Shown piece after piece: positions 34,895 through 44,395 of a stretch of 64,000 bases of DNA; the first letter of the stretch is position 1; every line of letters starts with the position of its first letter. The stretch lies in contig JAFWIH010000020.1 of NCBI GenBank assembly GCA_017533795.1, forward strand, positions 73,335 through 137,334, in the 5' to 3' direction. Made by a program: the position numbers and the translations under genes. The notes beneath the pieces were generated by a model. It had not been told where the DNA came from, made no database searches, and saw only the letters and a list, made by a program, of their open reading frames with translations. This DNA is from Clostridia bacterium (GTDB lineage Bacteria; Bacillota; Clostridia; TANB77; CAG-508).

Positions 34895-35648
34895 AAAAAT
34901 GTCCTCCCTTTATTTTAGTTGGTCTTCTTATATCAATTTCTTTATTTTCTAAAACTAGAGTTGGATTAATAACGGTTAACTCTTCTAGTTCTTCATCTGA
35001 TATTGTTTCCTTTAAAGCAAGAAGTGCTTTAGGAATTGCAGTATATATTGAATTATTCCTATGTGCATCTGAACCTAAAAAGTGTATAAAATTATTCTTT
35101 AATAATAGTTTTATAGTTTTTTGGGCATTTTTCCCATACTGTCCAATTATACTTCCAAAATTACTCTGAAATAATACTCCTAAATCTATGTATTCTAATA
35201 ACATATTAGGATTTTTTTGTACATATGTGTATCTTTCAGGATGAGCTATTATTGGAATATAATTATGACTTAGTAAACTATAAATTGTATCTTTTAAATG
35301 TGGTACCTCTTGCTCAAATGGTAATTCAAATAAAACATATCTTGTTCCGTTTATACTTGAAGCCTCATGTTCTTTAAGCAATTCTACCATATTATTTGTT
35401 ACAAAAATTTCACTACCTATACATAATTGCATGGGTATATTTAACTGTTGTAATTCATTTTCAATGCTACCTATTAATTCTTTTCTATGTTCCTCTGCTG
35501 CTTCGTAATGATTTAAGAAATAATGTGAGGTTGATACTACTGTTGTAAAACCAACCTCATATGCTTCTTTTATCATATTAATTGTTTCCACGTTACTACT
35601 CGAACCATCATCTATGTTAGGTAATATATGAGAATGCATATCAATCAT
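34863..35648 (-). CDS. cpsB: Tyrosine-protein phosphatase, PHP family (CpsB/YwqE)
   Basis: Mn2+-dependent phosphatase that reverses BY-kinase autophosphorylation in capsule systems. 261 aa. PHP motifs: MIDMHSHILPNIDDGS at the start (metal His/His/Asp), STSHYF near 40, IAHPERY near 135 and GSDAHRN near 195. The ATG at 35648 overlaps the cpsD stop by 8 nt. Order cpsC-cpsD-cpsB is the classical Firmicute set. Confidence 0.95.
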   Translation of the reverse strand: MIDMHSHILPNIDDGSSSNVETINMIKEAYEVGFTTVVSTSHYFLNHYEAAEEHRKELIGSIENELQQLNIPMQLCIGSEIFVTNNMVELLKEHEASSINGTRYVLFELPFEQEVPHLKDTIYSLLSHNYIPIIAHPERYTYVQKNPNMLLEYIDLGVLFQSNFGSIIGQYGKNAQKTIKLLLKNNFIHFLGSDAHRNNSIYTAIPKALLALKETISDEELEELTVINPTLVLENKEIDIRRPTKIKGGHFYEKIFWNRWN

Positions 35649-36657
35649 AGATATCACCATTTTTTAGTTTGCTTTTTTCTTCTCTTAAATACCTATTCAT
35701 TTTTTCTAATACTTCTTGAGTTGTATCTAATGTGCTTGCTGTGTTTGTGTCAAAGCTTGCTGCATTTGTTCTTGAGACATTTCTTACTTCTCTATATGAT
35801 GTACTGCTTACACTTGCATCTGCAGTTTTCTCGTTAATTCTATCGAATTTTGGAGCATCATAGTTATCTACTGAATAACTTAAATTATCACTACTTTTAG
35901 TCACATTATAATGACTCTTTTTGTTTGAATTTTTTTTCTTTGTTTGTACCACATCTGTTGATGGCATTATAGAACCATAATAATATGTACTTTCATATTT
36001 GTTAGAAGAGATTGGCACCTTATTTACTACAACGCCTGCAATTCTTCCACCAATACTTTCTATTGTTTTTTTAACTTTTATAACATTATCAATTTTGGTT
36101 TCATTGTGAGCTGTTACTATTATTGTTGAATCTACCATTCTTGCTAAAATTGTTGCATCAGTAACAAGTAAGCTTGGAGTTCCATCAAATATAGTTATAT
36201 CAAATTCTTGTCTAATAAGGTCATTTAATTCTAGCATTTTTTCTGAAACTAAAAGTTCAGAAGGGTTTGGTGGAACGTTTCCTGCCGTCATAACAAATAA
36301 ATTATCAATATCTGTTTTTTGTATATAATCAGATAATTCATATTTTTGAATATCATTTTCAGAAACTCCAGATAGATAATTTGAAAGGCCAGGAGTTGGT
36401 TTAACTCCAAAAATATTAAATTGTCTGCCCTTTCTCATATCAGCATCTATTAACAAAACTTTTTTACCTGCTTGTGCAAAAGTTACAGCTAAATTTGCAG
36501 CTGTCCAGCTTTTTCCTTCTCCAGGTAATGTACTAGAAACAAGTAAAGTTTTTAGTTGCTTATCTGAATTCATAAATTGTATATTAGTTCTTAATGATTT
36601 AAACATTTCAGAAACAGGAGATTTTATATCCCTATATGTTATAAGTTCTTTATTCAT
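35641..36657 (-). CDS. cpsD: BY-type tyrosine kinase (CpsD/YwqD)
   Basis: Cytosolic tyrosine kinase that controls polysaccharide polymerisation. 338 aa. Walker A STLPGEGKSWTAANLA near 42, Walker A' VLLIDADMRKG near 69, Walker B ITIFDGTPSLLV near 150. A longer-than-usual C-terminal tail (about 225-338) carries scattered tyrosines (including a YYYG cluster and SHYN, LSYS, DNYDAP), likely autophosphorylation sites. Its start overlaps the cpsC stop (TAATG). Confidence 0.95.
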   Translation of the reverse strand: MNKELITYRDIKSPVSEMFKSLRTNIQFMNSDKQLKTLLVSSTLPGEGKSWTAANLAVTFAQAGKKVLLIDADMRKGRQFNIFGVKPTPGLSNYLSGVSENDIQKYELSDYIQKTDIDNLFVMTAGNVPPNPSELLVSEKMLELNDLIRQEFDITIFDGTPSLLVTDATILARMVDSTIIVTAHNETKIDNVIKVKKTIESIGGRIAGVVVNKVPISSNKYESTYYYGSIMPSTDVVQTKKKNSNKKSHYNVTKSSDNLSYSVDNYDAPKFDRINEKTADASVSSTSYREVRNVSRTNAASFDTNTASTLDTTQEVLEKMNRYLREEKSKLKNGDIYD

Positions 36658-37385
36658 TATGCTCTACCCCCTTTTTTCTCAGTGTAATCATATACAGCAA
36701 TTGTAGCTAAAACTGGTAATTCTACATTTTTTTCTATATCCTCAGATGTTTTAACTGTTGTGTCTAGCATATTTACTAATAATACATATCCAGCAGCAAC
36801 AACTAATCCTATTAAAGCAAATATTGCTATATCTTTTTTATGATTTATATTGTATGGTCCCTCTGCCACTTCTGCTTTATCTACTATATGAACGTTATTT
36901 ATATTATATATTTCTGCAACTTGTTTTGTGAATGCTTCTGCAATTCCATTTGCAATTTTTGCGGCATAAGTTGCATTTTCATTAGAAACTGTAATTTCTA
37001 TTACTTCTGTGTCTTTTAAAGAACTTACTGTAATGTTTTTTCTAACATCATCTTCGCTTAGTTCTTTTATGTCTAAACCAGATAACACTTCACGTAAAAT
37101 TGCTTTACTTTTTATTAATTCACTATATGTTGCAACAAGTTTTGAATTTATTGTAATATCTGTTGTTGTAATTGAATCTGTATTTTCTGTTGTTACTTGT
37201 TCTGGCGTTGCATTATTGCCTTCTGTTTTTGTAAGTACTAAAGTCGTTGATGATTTATATTTAGGTGTTACAAAGGCTAAAGAGTATACTGCCCCAATTA
37301 TAGCAAATATAATAACTATTAAAACTATAGTTAGCTTTTTCTCCCAAAATAATTCAAATAGCTCTTTTAAATCCAATTCTTCCAT
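36657..37385 (-). CDS. cpsC: Chain-length/kinase-activating membrane protein (CpsC/YwqC)
   Basis: 242 aa Wzz-type protein: TM helices at about 18-38 and 180-200 flank an extracellular helical domain; the N-terminal LKELFELFWEKK and the ATPIEQVTT-like and VDKAEVAEGPYNINHKKD segments preceding TM2 are typical. The C-terminal cytosolic tail activates CpsD in homologous systems. First of the cpsC-cpsD-cpsB-glmM overlapping run. Confidence 0.93.
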   Translation of the reverse strand: MEELDLKELFELFWEKKLTIVLIVIIFAIIGAVYSLAFVTPKYKSSTTLVLTKTEGNNATPEQVTTENTDSITTTDITINSKLVATYSELIKSKAILREVLSGLDIKELSEDDVRKNITVSSLKDTEVIEITVSNENATYAAKIANGIAEAFTKQVAEIYNINNVHIVDKAEVAEGPYNINHKKDIAIFALIGLVVAAGYVLLVNMLDTTVKTSEDIEKNVELPVLATIAVYDYTEKKGGRA

Positions 37386-37446
37386 TTTTTACTCCTCTTT
37401 ATATTGTTTTCTTTTGTATGTTTTTACACATTCTAAGTATACATTT

Positions 37447-38295
37447 TTATTTATCTTTTTTCAAGATATTTCCTAAAATAATTAAAACAATTCCAATAAT
37501 ACCTATAATAATTCCAGCAGAATTAATATTGTTAAATATTTCCCTTATTGCTTCTTGAAACGCCATAGATATAGAATTATTAAGTACTCTAAGATGTTCT
37601 ATTCTTATATTATACATTAAAATGTAATAACCTGATATTATAAAAGCTCCAGCAGATGCAAAAGATATTCCTATGTTTGCTAATGCTCTGTTTATGCTTT
37701 TTATATTTAGTACTATAAGCAGTATAATAATTATAATTGAAGCAATCCACAACCCAATTTTACCAATTTTAATTATTTGTATTGCCTTTTGATATACATT
37801 ATTTAATTTTTCCTCATAATCTGTATGAGAGATTGTATTTATATATTCATTACTTATTTCTTCTACAAATTGGTCTATGTTAGGGTCAGCTTGCTTAGTT
37901 TCCTTTAATTGGTTTAATGATTTTTCAATATTGTTTTTTAGTCTTTCTTGTATAGCAGTTGTGTCTACTTTTTTATTTGTTCCCTCATAAATATTTCCAA
38001 GTATTGTTTCTGTATCATTTTGTATGTCTTCTACTGTGCAAATATCATCTAGCACACTTTCTTCCAATCCAGATGGACCTATATAGTTTTCAAAATTAGA
38101 CTTTAATTCTTGGTATATGCTATCATAATAATTACTTGAACGTAATTTCCTAAATACATATGCTTCGTCTAGTATAGTAGAAGAAAGTATTTTTATGGCT
38201 GCAATTCCAATTATCATTACTGTTAAAAGAATAATAAAAACAGTTTTTAATAATTTTATTAATAGTTTTATTAATAATTTCATTATTGTAATCAT
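37447..38295 (-). CDS. Multi-spanning membrane protein in the surface-polysaccharide locus, unknown
   Basis: 282 aa: N-terminal TM (about 10-36), an extracytoplasmic helical region (about 40-185) with one Cys, then three TM helices (about 186-205, 212-232 and 258-278). No family recognised. The extracellular domain followed by a TM bundle could be a sensor or assembly factor. An ATG at 38283 is an alternative start. It follows the sortase gene by 9 nt, linking it to that pair. Confidence 0.75.
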   Translation of the reverse strand: MITIMKLLIKLLIKLLKTVFIILLTVMIIGIAAIKILSSTILDEAYVFRKLRSSNYYDSIYQELKSNFENYIGPSGLEESVLDDICTVEDIQNDTETILGNIYEGTNKKVDTTAIQERLKNNIEKSLNQLKETKQADPNIDQFVEEISNEYINTISHTDYEEKLNNVYQKAIQIIKIGKIGLWIASIIIIILLIVLNIKSINRALANIGISFASAGAFIISGYYILMYNIRIEHLRVLNNSISMAFQEAIREIFNNINSAGIIIGIIGIVLIILGNILKKDK

Positions 38296-38304
38296 TCCTT
38301 CCTT

Positions 38305-38925
38305 CTATTTTTCTAGTTTTGCATATACAACATATCTTTGTGTTGCATAACCAATATTGTTAAACGGATAGCATGTATATATCATTAAGGTCTCTTCGTT
38401 TTTTTGTATTGGTAATTTCTCTGTATCTGTTTCGTCAACAATTTGCATATCATTTATTAGATATTTAAATTCTCCATAATTTGTTTTAATATTAATTGTA
38501 TCTCCTATTTGTAGTTCTCCAAAGCGCCTGAAGACATTTTTTGAATTATGTCCCATATAAACTATAGAACCTCCCTCACCAGGGAAATAACTTCCACTAG
38601 AGTGCCCAACACCTTTTTTTAGAACTTCTAGTGTGTCTCCATAATAAACAGGTAAATCCACATTTATTTTTGATATTTCTATTGTTGCATATTGTGTACC
38701 ATATTCCGGATATACTTTTAGTTTATTTTTTGTTTTGTCATATTCTGTTTGTTTATTATTTTTATTTGTTGTATCTATTGAAATAGTATTAGCAATTCCA
38801 AACACCATACTTATTTCTTGCCCCAAAAATAATTCTAGTGCTGTATATAAAATTGCTGTAACCAATAAAGCAACTATTAAATCAATAATAGTTGCTTTAA
38901 TTAACTTAACTATATTATTAAGCAT
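38305..38925 (-). CDS. Sortase (class D-like)
   Basis: Membrane transpeptidase that attaches surface proteins to the wall. 206 aa: N-terminal TM (about 10-38), then the sortase beta barrel. Catalytic His in VYMGHN near 125, Cys in LMIYTCYP near 186 and Arg in ATQRYVV near 199, all in place. The ATG at 38925 overlaps the end of the upstream gene, which encodes a LAYTG-type sorting signal, so enzyme and substrate are translationally coupled. Confidence 0.92.
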   Translation of the reverse strand: MLNNIVKLIKATIIDLIVALLVTAILYTALELFLGQEISMVFGIANTISIDTTNKNNKQTEYDKTKNKLKVYPEYGTQYATIEISKINVDLPVYYGDTLEVLKKGVGHSSGSYFPGEGGSIVYMGHNSKNVFRRFGELQIGDTINIKTNYGEFKYLINDMQIVDETDTEKLPIQKNEETLMIYTCYPFNNIGYATQRYVVYAKLEK

Positions 38926-39451
38926 TAGCAAATCTTTTTTTAGCTACAAAAGCTGTTGTAGCTAGGGCAATTATTGCTAGTGAAGAAATAACTAAAGCTA
39001 AATTTATATTATTTCCTGTATATGCTAATTTGTTTCCAAGTGATGCTGATTCTATTAATTTTCCATCTTTATATACATCTACACTATGTGCATGGAATAC
39101 AAGTTTTACTCCTATAACATCAGCACCTTCTTGTGCTATTGCAATAAACCTATCTTTATCAGCTTTTGAAAGATTTGCTGGATCTGATACTCCTGCAGAT
39201 TCCATTAATGCTATTAATTCTTTTGCTTTTGCCATTATTTGACCTGCTTGTGCATCTGTAACTGGGTTTTCTGTTAAATATCTTTCTACTTTTACTTTGT
39301 TTGCATCTGTTAAGCCTATACTTTTTCCTGATACTGTATGGTTTGATTTAGCAAACTCTATTAATTCTGCGTTTGTTGTTGCCATTGCATTTGTTGCTAA
39401 AGCTCCTAATAAAATTACTAATAATAATATACTTACCAATACTTTTTTCAC
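38918..39451 (-). CDS. Sortase substrate with LAYTG anchor
   Basis: 177 aa: GTG start at 39451 behind a perfect AAAGGAGG; signal peptide to about residue 25 (ATNAMA-TTNA), a helical domain (about 28-135), then the cell-wall sorting signal LAYTG, a hydrophobic helix and a positive tail KKRFANA. LAxTG is a recognised sortase motif variant. The mature part repeats ideas of small wall-linked helical domains but no family is recognised. A longer frame to 39484 lies across the promoter and lacks a ribosome site. Stop overlaps the sortase start. Confidence 0.85.
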   Translation of the reverse strand: MKKVLVSILLLVILLGALATNAMATTNAELIEFAKSNHTVSGKSIGLTDANKVKVERYLTENPVTDAQAGQIMAKAKELIALMESAGVSDPANLSKADKDRFIAIAQEGADVIGVKLVFHAHSVDVYKDGKLIESASLGNKLAYTGNNINLALVISSLAIIALATTAFVAKKRFANA

Positions 39452-39482
39452 TTTAAAAATCCTCCTTTGTTTAACTATCCGC

Positions 39483-39511
39483 ATTATACCATTACGTTTT
39501 TTTCATTGCAA
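39483..39511 (-). promoter_or_regulatory. Promoter of the LAYTG protein-sortase-cps control genes
   Basis: TTGCAA (39511-39506), exact 17-nt spacer, TATAAT (39488-39483); expected start about 25 nt before the GTG at 39451. It probably gives this downstream part of the locus expression independent of the upstream EPS promoter. Confidence 0.75.
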
Positions 39512-39547
39512 TAGTTTTGGTGAAAATGTTTTGTTTTTTATAAGTCG

Positions 39548-39979
39548 TTATACATTAGGTATTTGATTAGTTAGATTATCTGGTTCTTGTAACTTCAGTT
39601 CTTGTTTAATTTTAGTTGTAGATATTCCCTCTGTTCTATCTAAATAAACTACTTTACAATAATCTTTCAACTCTTCAAATTTTTCATTATTAGCCCAATC
39701 GCTTCCCATCACGACTATATCTACTTTGTAGTCATTTACATCTTGAATTTTCTGATTCCAATTATCTTCTGGAATTACTAAATCTACATATCTAATGGCT
39801 TCTAGCATTTTTTTTCTTGTTTCATAATTATGATATGCTTTTTTCCCTTTTAATTCATTAAACTCATCAGTTGAAAGAGCAACAATTAGGTAATCTCCTA
39901 ATGCTTTAGCCCTTTGCAATAGTCTAATATGTCCAAAGTGTAATAAATCATATGTACCATATGTTAGTATTCTTTTCAT
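39548..39979 (-). CDS. tagD: Glycerol-3-phosphate cytidylyltransferase
   Basis: Makes CDP-glycerol from CTP and glycerol-3-phosphate. 143 aa. Cytidylyltransferase motifs GTYDLLHFGH (with HxGH) near 7-16, VVMGSDWANNEKF near 93, and RTEGISTTKI near 117, all close to TagD/TarD. In this locus it points to glycerol-phosphate decoration of the surface polymer, with LicD next door as a candidate transferase. The ATG at 39979 follows GAGGAACATTG. Confidence 0.95.
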   Translation of the reverse strand: MKRILTYGTYDLLHFGHIRLLQRAKALGDYLIVALSTDEFNELKGKKAYHNYETRKKMLEAIRYVDLVIPEDNWNQKIQDVNDYKVDIVVMGSDWANNEKFEELKDYCKVVYLDRTEGISTTKIKQELKLQEPDNLTNQIPNV

Positions 39980-40035
39980 CAATGTTCCTCTTTTCCCCTT
40001 TTTTTATATTATAATCTCATAGGATTAATGAATAA

Positions 40036-40845
40036 TTATTTATAAATTTTATATCCATGATATGCTCTTCTTTGTTCTCTTGGTGGTAATTTCATATAAT
40101 CACCATATACTTTTTTAAGAAATGCATCATATTCTTTAATGATTGGAAACTTTTCTTTTTCAAAAATATGCAAAACGTAATCATTAAACCATTCCTTTTT
40201 AAAAGAAATAAATCTATCATTCCAGACAAATACACCAACCATATCAGAATTCTCTTTAGAATACTTTAGTACCATATTCTTTGCATATTCATCTGGTTTT
40301 TTTATAAAAAAGCCAAATATCACATTTGATATAAGCTTCATTGCCCATTTTATGATTAATTTTAATACATTATTAGATTTACTATTAATATATCTAGTAT
40401 AAAATGAATTATAAATTTTCACTTTTTTATATAATTTGATGTCTTTTCTATTATTTCCTGTACTATTATCCAATGGGTAGATATCTATAAATATTCCTAA
40501 ATCAAATTGTTTTTCATTACCAATACATTTATAATAAAAATCCATGTTTGCTAATCTTGGGATACCATAGTAATAGTTCTGTGTATTTTCTCTATTACAT
40601 AATTTCAAAGGATACATTCTTTGCTCATTCTTCTTAAAAAAATCACACAATATATCGAAATCTTTTCTAAGCATAATAACATCTAAATCATCATCCCATG
40701 GAATAAAACCATTATGCCTAATTGCTCCTAGCAATGTTCCATATCCAAGTGTATAAGAAATATTCAAATCCTTAGTAATGTTATCTAGCTTTTTTAATAA
40801 TTTTACTGTTTCTTCTTTTACTTCATTTCTGCTTAATTCTTTCAT
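40036..40845 (-). CDS. LicD-family phosphotransferase
   Basis: 269 aa. LicD/fukutin-like nucleotidyltransferase fold: LGYGTLLGAIRHNGFIPWDDDLDVIM near 33-58 holds the paired metal Asp residues. LicD proteins transfer phosphocholine or other phospho-alditols from CDP donors to glycans. With tagD 56 nt downstream, glycerol phosphate from CDP-glycerol is the natural donor guess. The ATG overlaps the flippase gene by 23 nt. Confidence 0.9.
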   Translation of the reverse strand: MKELSRNEVKEETVKLLKKLDNITKDLNISYTLGYGTLLGAIRHNGFIPWDDDLDVIMLRKDFDILCDFFKKNEQRMYPLKLCNRENTQNYYYGIPRLANMDFYYKCIGNEKQFDLGIFIDIYPLDNSTGNNRKDIKLYKKVKIYNSFYTRYINSKSNNVLKLIIKWAMKLISNVIFGFFIKKPDEYAKNMVLKYSKENSDMVGVFVWNDRFISFKKEWFNDYVLHIFEKEKFPIIKEYDAFLKKVYGDYMKLPPREQRRAYHGYKIYK

Positions 40846-42238
40846 TTAATAACCTTTCCTTTAAAGTATTTGTTTCTTTCTTTAAGAAAAATAATGCAAT
40901 GCTTGTTCCTAAACCAACTCTCCAAATTATATTATTAATTAAAAATAATTCTATAAAATTAAAAATTATAATTATTATTGAACATAGGATAATGATTTTT
41001 GTATCAAAAAGTTCACTTTTATTTATTTTCTTTGCAATACCATAATGAAATATAAAATATAAAATATATGAAATCATTGTTGTGTATGCAGCAGCGATAT
41101 AACCAAATTTTTTAATAAAAAATAAATTTAAAATAATATTAATTATACCAGCAATTATAGTTCCCATAGCAATATATTTTGTCTTTGAGTAATAATATTC
41201 TACTCCTGAAGGAAGAGTATATATAAACGAGAAGAATCCACCTGTCACAATTGGAGCTACCGAATATACAGCTTCATAGAATTCATCTGTTCCTAATATT
41301 TTTATTAATTCAGGTGATATCGCCATTACTAATATACATAGAATCATTATTAGTTCAATATATAATGTACTTGATTTTTTTATTGTTCCATAATTTTTTT
41401 CATTCATTTTTTCATAAAAATAAGGTGTCCATACAGTATCAATAGAAGTTGTAGTAACACTTAGTACAGAAAAAAGATTATATGCAAAACTATATATTCC
41501 AGTAGCTGTTGAATTTATAAACGTATTTATCATTATTCTATCAAATTGATTTAAGATAACCTGTGATATCCCATGAGGAACTATAGGAAGGCTATATTTT
41601 AATCCCCATTTTATTTTTGTTTTATCTAATCTACATATATTTTTTCCAATTAACTTATAACAGATATAAATCGAAATACAAAGCGCAGGTAATACTGTCC
41701 CTATAATTCTTCCTATATACCTTTCTTTGTCAAAAAACGTTTGTATTAATAGCATAGACAATAGTATATTTCCTAGAGCATTTATTCCAGCTATGATAAT
41801 ATACTTTTTATATTTATATTCTAAGCTAAGATACGAATTATAAACAATTATTATTTCCATAGAAAAACTATATAATACTATACAGTTTAATATAAAAATA
41901 TTGTCTCTAAATATACTTATCTTCGTAACACCTAGTATGTTTGTAATAATAAGCCAGAAAGTCGTATGTAGAATTATTAGTTCGACAACATTTGATATAT
42001 AACTATTATAATTCTCTATATCATATTTGTATTTAGCATTTTTAAAACTACCGTGTAATGCAAATCCAATTAAAATGTATATTATAGATTCGTATGCCAG
42101 AAATGTGTTATATACTCCATAGTCCGATGGAGTTAGTATTCTCGTAAAGATAGGTATCGAAAAAAAAGTTAATCCTTTTATCAGATAATTGCCGATTATA
42201 TAACCTATTCCAGCTTCTATTACCTTATTATTTTTCAC
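40823..42238 (-). CDS. Polysaccharide flippase (Wzx/MATE-like)
   Basis: 471 aa with about 12-14 TM helices. N-terminal IGYIIGNYLIKGLTFFSIPIFTRILTPSDYGVYNTF is the classic RfbX/Wzx start. Flips the lipid-linked repeat unit across the membrane. GTG start at 42238; it overlaps the polymerase stop (11 nt) and the licD start (23 nt). More AT-rich than the flanking housekeeping genes, as usual for such loci. Confidence 0.92.
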   Translation of the reverse strand: MKNNKVIEAGIGYIIGNYLIKGLTFFSIPIFTRILTPSDYGVYNTFLAYESIIYILIGFALHGSFKNAKYKYDIENYNSYISNVVELIILHTTFWLIITNILGVTKISIFRDNIFILNCIVLYSFSMEIIIVYNSYLSLEYKYKKYIIIAGINALGNILLSMLLIQTFFDKERYIGRIIGTVLPALCISIYICYKLIGKNICRLDKTKIKWGLKYSLPIVPHGISQVILNQFDRIMINTFINSTATGIYSFAYNLFSVLSVTTTSIDTVWTPYFYEKMNEKNYGTIKKSSTLYIELIMILCILVMAISPELIKILGTDEFYEAVYSVAPIVTGGFFSFIYTLPSGVEYYYSKTKYIAMGTIIAGIINIILNLFFIKKFGYIAAAYTTMISYILYFIFHYGIAKKINKSELFDTKIIILCSIIIIIFNFIELFLINNIIWRVGLGTSIALFFLKKETNTLKERLLNERIKQK

Positions 42239-43499
42239 TTATTTCTAATTCCTCATCACTTATTATTAATGAAACTATCCATGGCCACATAATATAAACT
42301 AATGGGTTAGTTGCCCCACATAAAACAAAAGATAAAAATCCTAAAAAAACAGCCATATATTTTTCATTATTGCTTTTTTTATATTTTTTTAATAACTTTT
42401 TTAAAATATATACACAACCTATTGCAAAAATTGTAACTCCTATAATTCCTGTTTGAGCTAATAAAGCATTATAAATTATTTCATAACTCCAAAAAGTTTT
42501 ACTACTAGCCAAACTTTCTATAGCATATGAATTAAGTCCATTTCCCCAAATTGGAGATTGTAACCAAAGATTAAACAAAGCTATTAAATTATTGTTTCTT
42601 TTCACAACACCTATATGATTTTTGGATATGCCATTCCTTAACGTACTAGTAGCTTTGTTAAAAATATCTTCAATATTTAAACTGTTAGATACATAATTCA
42701 GTATGTAAAATAAGCTAACCAGAATTATAACACCACTAATCAAATTTATAAATATTTTTTTTACTACAATTTTTCTGTTATGTATTTTTGAAAAGAATAT
42801 ATAAACAATTTCAGTAAGAAGTATTAACTCAGTAATCTTCCTTCCACTTAATAAAACATATATACATCCAATAGAAATAATTATGATTATAACTATTTTA
42901 TCTTTTATCATAAGCTTATCCATTTGAAATGCCATATATAAGTATATTGGTAAAAGGAACATCAATGATACTTCATTAGATACTCTTAATGATAATTCAT
43001 CTGTAGTATGATTGCTACTAATTTTTATAAAGTCAAGAATTGGTATAGATACTCCTTTTTTATATAATAGAATTGAAAATAAATCCAAAAAAACTAATAC
43101 AACAGTTAAGTATTCTAGGTATCTCCAAATAAAAAAGCTCCTTTTCTTCTCTAGATTCATAGTATAGCTTATAATAGTAATACATATCGGCGTAATAATA
43201 AAATATTGAATTAGTGCAAAATCATTCTTTAATGAAAACTCGTACCCAGATATAATTCCATGCATTAAACTTACCGAAAAGTATATTATAAAAAAAGCAG
43301 TGTATATAAAGTAATCTCTTTTAAATAAAGCCTTTTTTTTAATAATTATTTCTGTAACACAAATCATTACTAAGGAAAATAGTAATATTGTCTTAATTAC
43401 TGTATGAGATCTGGAAGTCATAATCATGTAGAAAAGCCATGGACAGCCTATCATTATATATAACACATCAAATATATTTACTTTTTTCAATTTTAACAT
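42228..43499 (-). CDS. Polysaccharide polymerase (Wzy/O-antigen ligase-like)
   Basis: 423 aa with about ten TM helices and one larger external loop (about 265-325). Low sequence conservation is normal; position between glycosyltransferases and the flippase and the topology, including the SPIWGNGLNSYA segment typical of Wzy/WaaL-like proteins, support the call. Overlaps the upstream glycosyltransferase gene by 7 nt. Confidence 0.8.
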   Translation of the reverse strand: MLKLKKVNIFDVLYIMIGCPWLFYMIMTSRSHTVIKTILLFSLVMICVTEIIIKKKALFKRDYFIYTAFFIIYFSVSLMHGIISGYEFSLKNDFALIQYFIITPICITIISYTMNLEKKRSFFIWRYLEYLTVVLVFLDLFSILLYKKGVSIPILDFIKISSNHTTDELSLRVSNEVSLMFLLPIYLYMAFQMDKLMIKDKIVIIIIISIGCIYVLLSGRKITELILLTEIVYIFFSKIHNRKIVVKKIFINLISGVIILVSLFYILNYVSNSLNIEDIFNKATSTLRNGISKNHIGVVKRNNNLIALFNLWLQSPIWGNGLNSYAIESLASSKTFWSYEIIYNALLAQTGIIGVTIFAIGCVYILKKLLKKYKKSNNEKYMAVFLGFLSFVLCGATNPLVYIMWPWIVSLIISDEELEISEK

Positions 43500-44377
43500 T
43501 TGTATTTACCCATTTCATAATTTTTATAATCTATATAAGCAATTCTTAATATTTTTATTTTTTTTATTTTTTCATCTTCAAATAACACTATTTTGGTAAT
43601 ATGGTTAAGTGTTTGTAAAAAATTTAATGCACATTTCTTTATCATTCCATACCATTTATTGTTAAAATAAAACCTATTTCTAAATATATAATAGTGTCTA
43701 AGCACATTATGATTAGGGTGCTTATATCCACTATCTTCTCCAAGCCTTTGATATAATGTTGAATTATAATACATAAATATCTTCTTATTACTTCTAATAA
43801 TTTGTTTGCATAAATCAACTTCAGCTCTATCTAAAAAATAGTTTTCATCATATCTGAGATTCATATTATACAAATTCTTTAAATATATAAAACTTCCAGA
43901 AGTAATAACCCATTTTTTTTCTATTAGCTTATTTGTTTTTTTTTTATGATTATATCCATAATTAATGTATGGAGCTATAATTCCTAAACATTTATTATCC
44001 ATACTATTTATTTTGCTTTGTATGTTAAGAATATCTTCACTTTTAAATGTACTGTCTTGGTCTAGTGTACATAGAAAGTCTAATTCTTTACATTCATCCG
44101 TTTCTAAAATATAGTTTAAAGCATAAGGTAAACCCTTATTTTCATTTTCTGAGTAATAATAGTAATCTTTCAAACTATTTATGTACGATTTATTATGATT
44201 ATGCTCTGAATTATCAAAAATGAAAATTTTTTCAAAGCATGTATTATATTCTTTTATTTTTAAGATTTGCTCTTTTGTTGGATTGTATAAAATTATAGCT
44301 ACACCATACTGTGTTGGTCTCAATAGTTTATTACTATTTTTATAACGCGGATTTTTAGGCATTGTGGTTTCCTTCAT
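43493..44377 (-). CDS. Family 2 glycosyltransferase, rhamnosyltransferase-like
   Basis: 294 aa. GT-A fold: YGVAIILYNPTKEQILKI near 29, a CTLDQDSTF metal (DxD-like) motif near 113, a GSFIYLKNLY loop, and FLDRAEVDLCKQI near 183, the pattern of WbbL-like rhamnosyltransferases. Sugar specificity cannot be read from the sequence. ATG with AAAGGA upstream. Confidence 0.85.
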   Translation of the reverse strand: MKETTMPKNPRYKNSNKLLRPTQYGVAIILYNPTKEQILKIKEYNTCFEKIFIFDNSEHNHNKSYINSLKDYYYYSENENKGLPYALNYILETDECKELDFLCTLDQDSTFKSEDILNIQSKINSMDNKCLGIIAPYINYGYNHKKKTNKLIEKKWVITSGSFIYLKNLYNMNLRYDENYFLDRAEVDLCKQIIRSNKKIFMYYNSTLYQRLGEDSGYKHPNHNVLRHYYIFRNRFYFNNKWYGMIKKCALNFLQTLNHITKIVLFEDEKIKKIKILRIAYIDYKNYEMGKYKC

Positions 44378-44395
44378 TTTTTGATTCCTTTCTAA

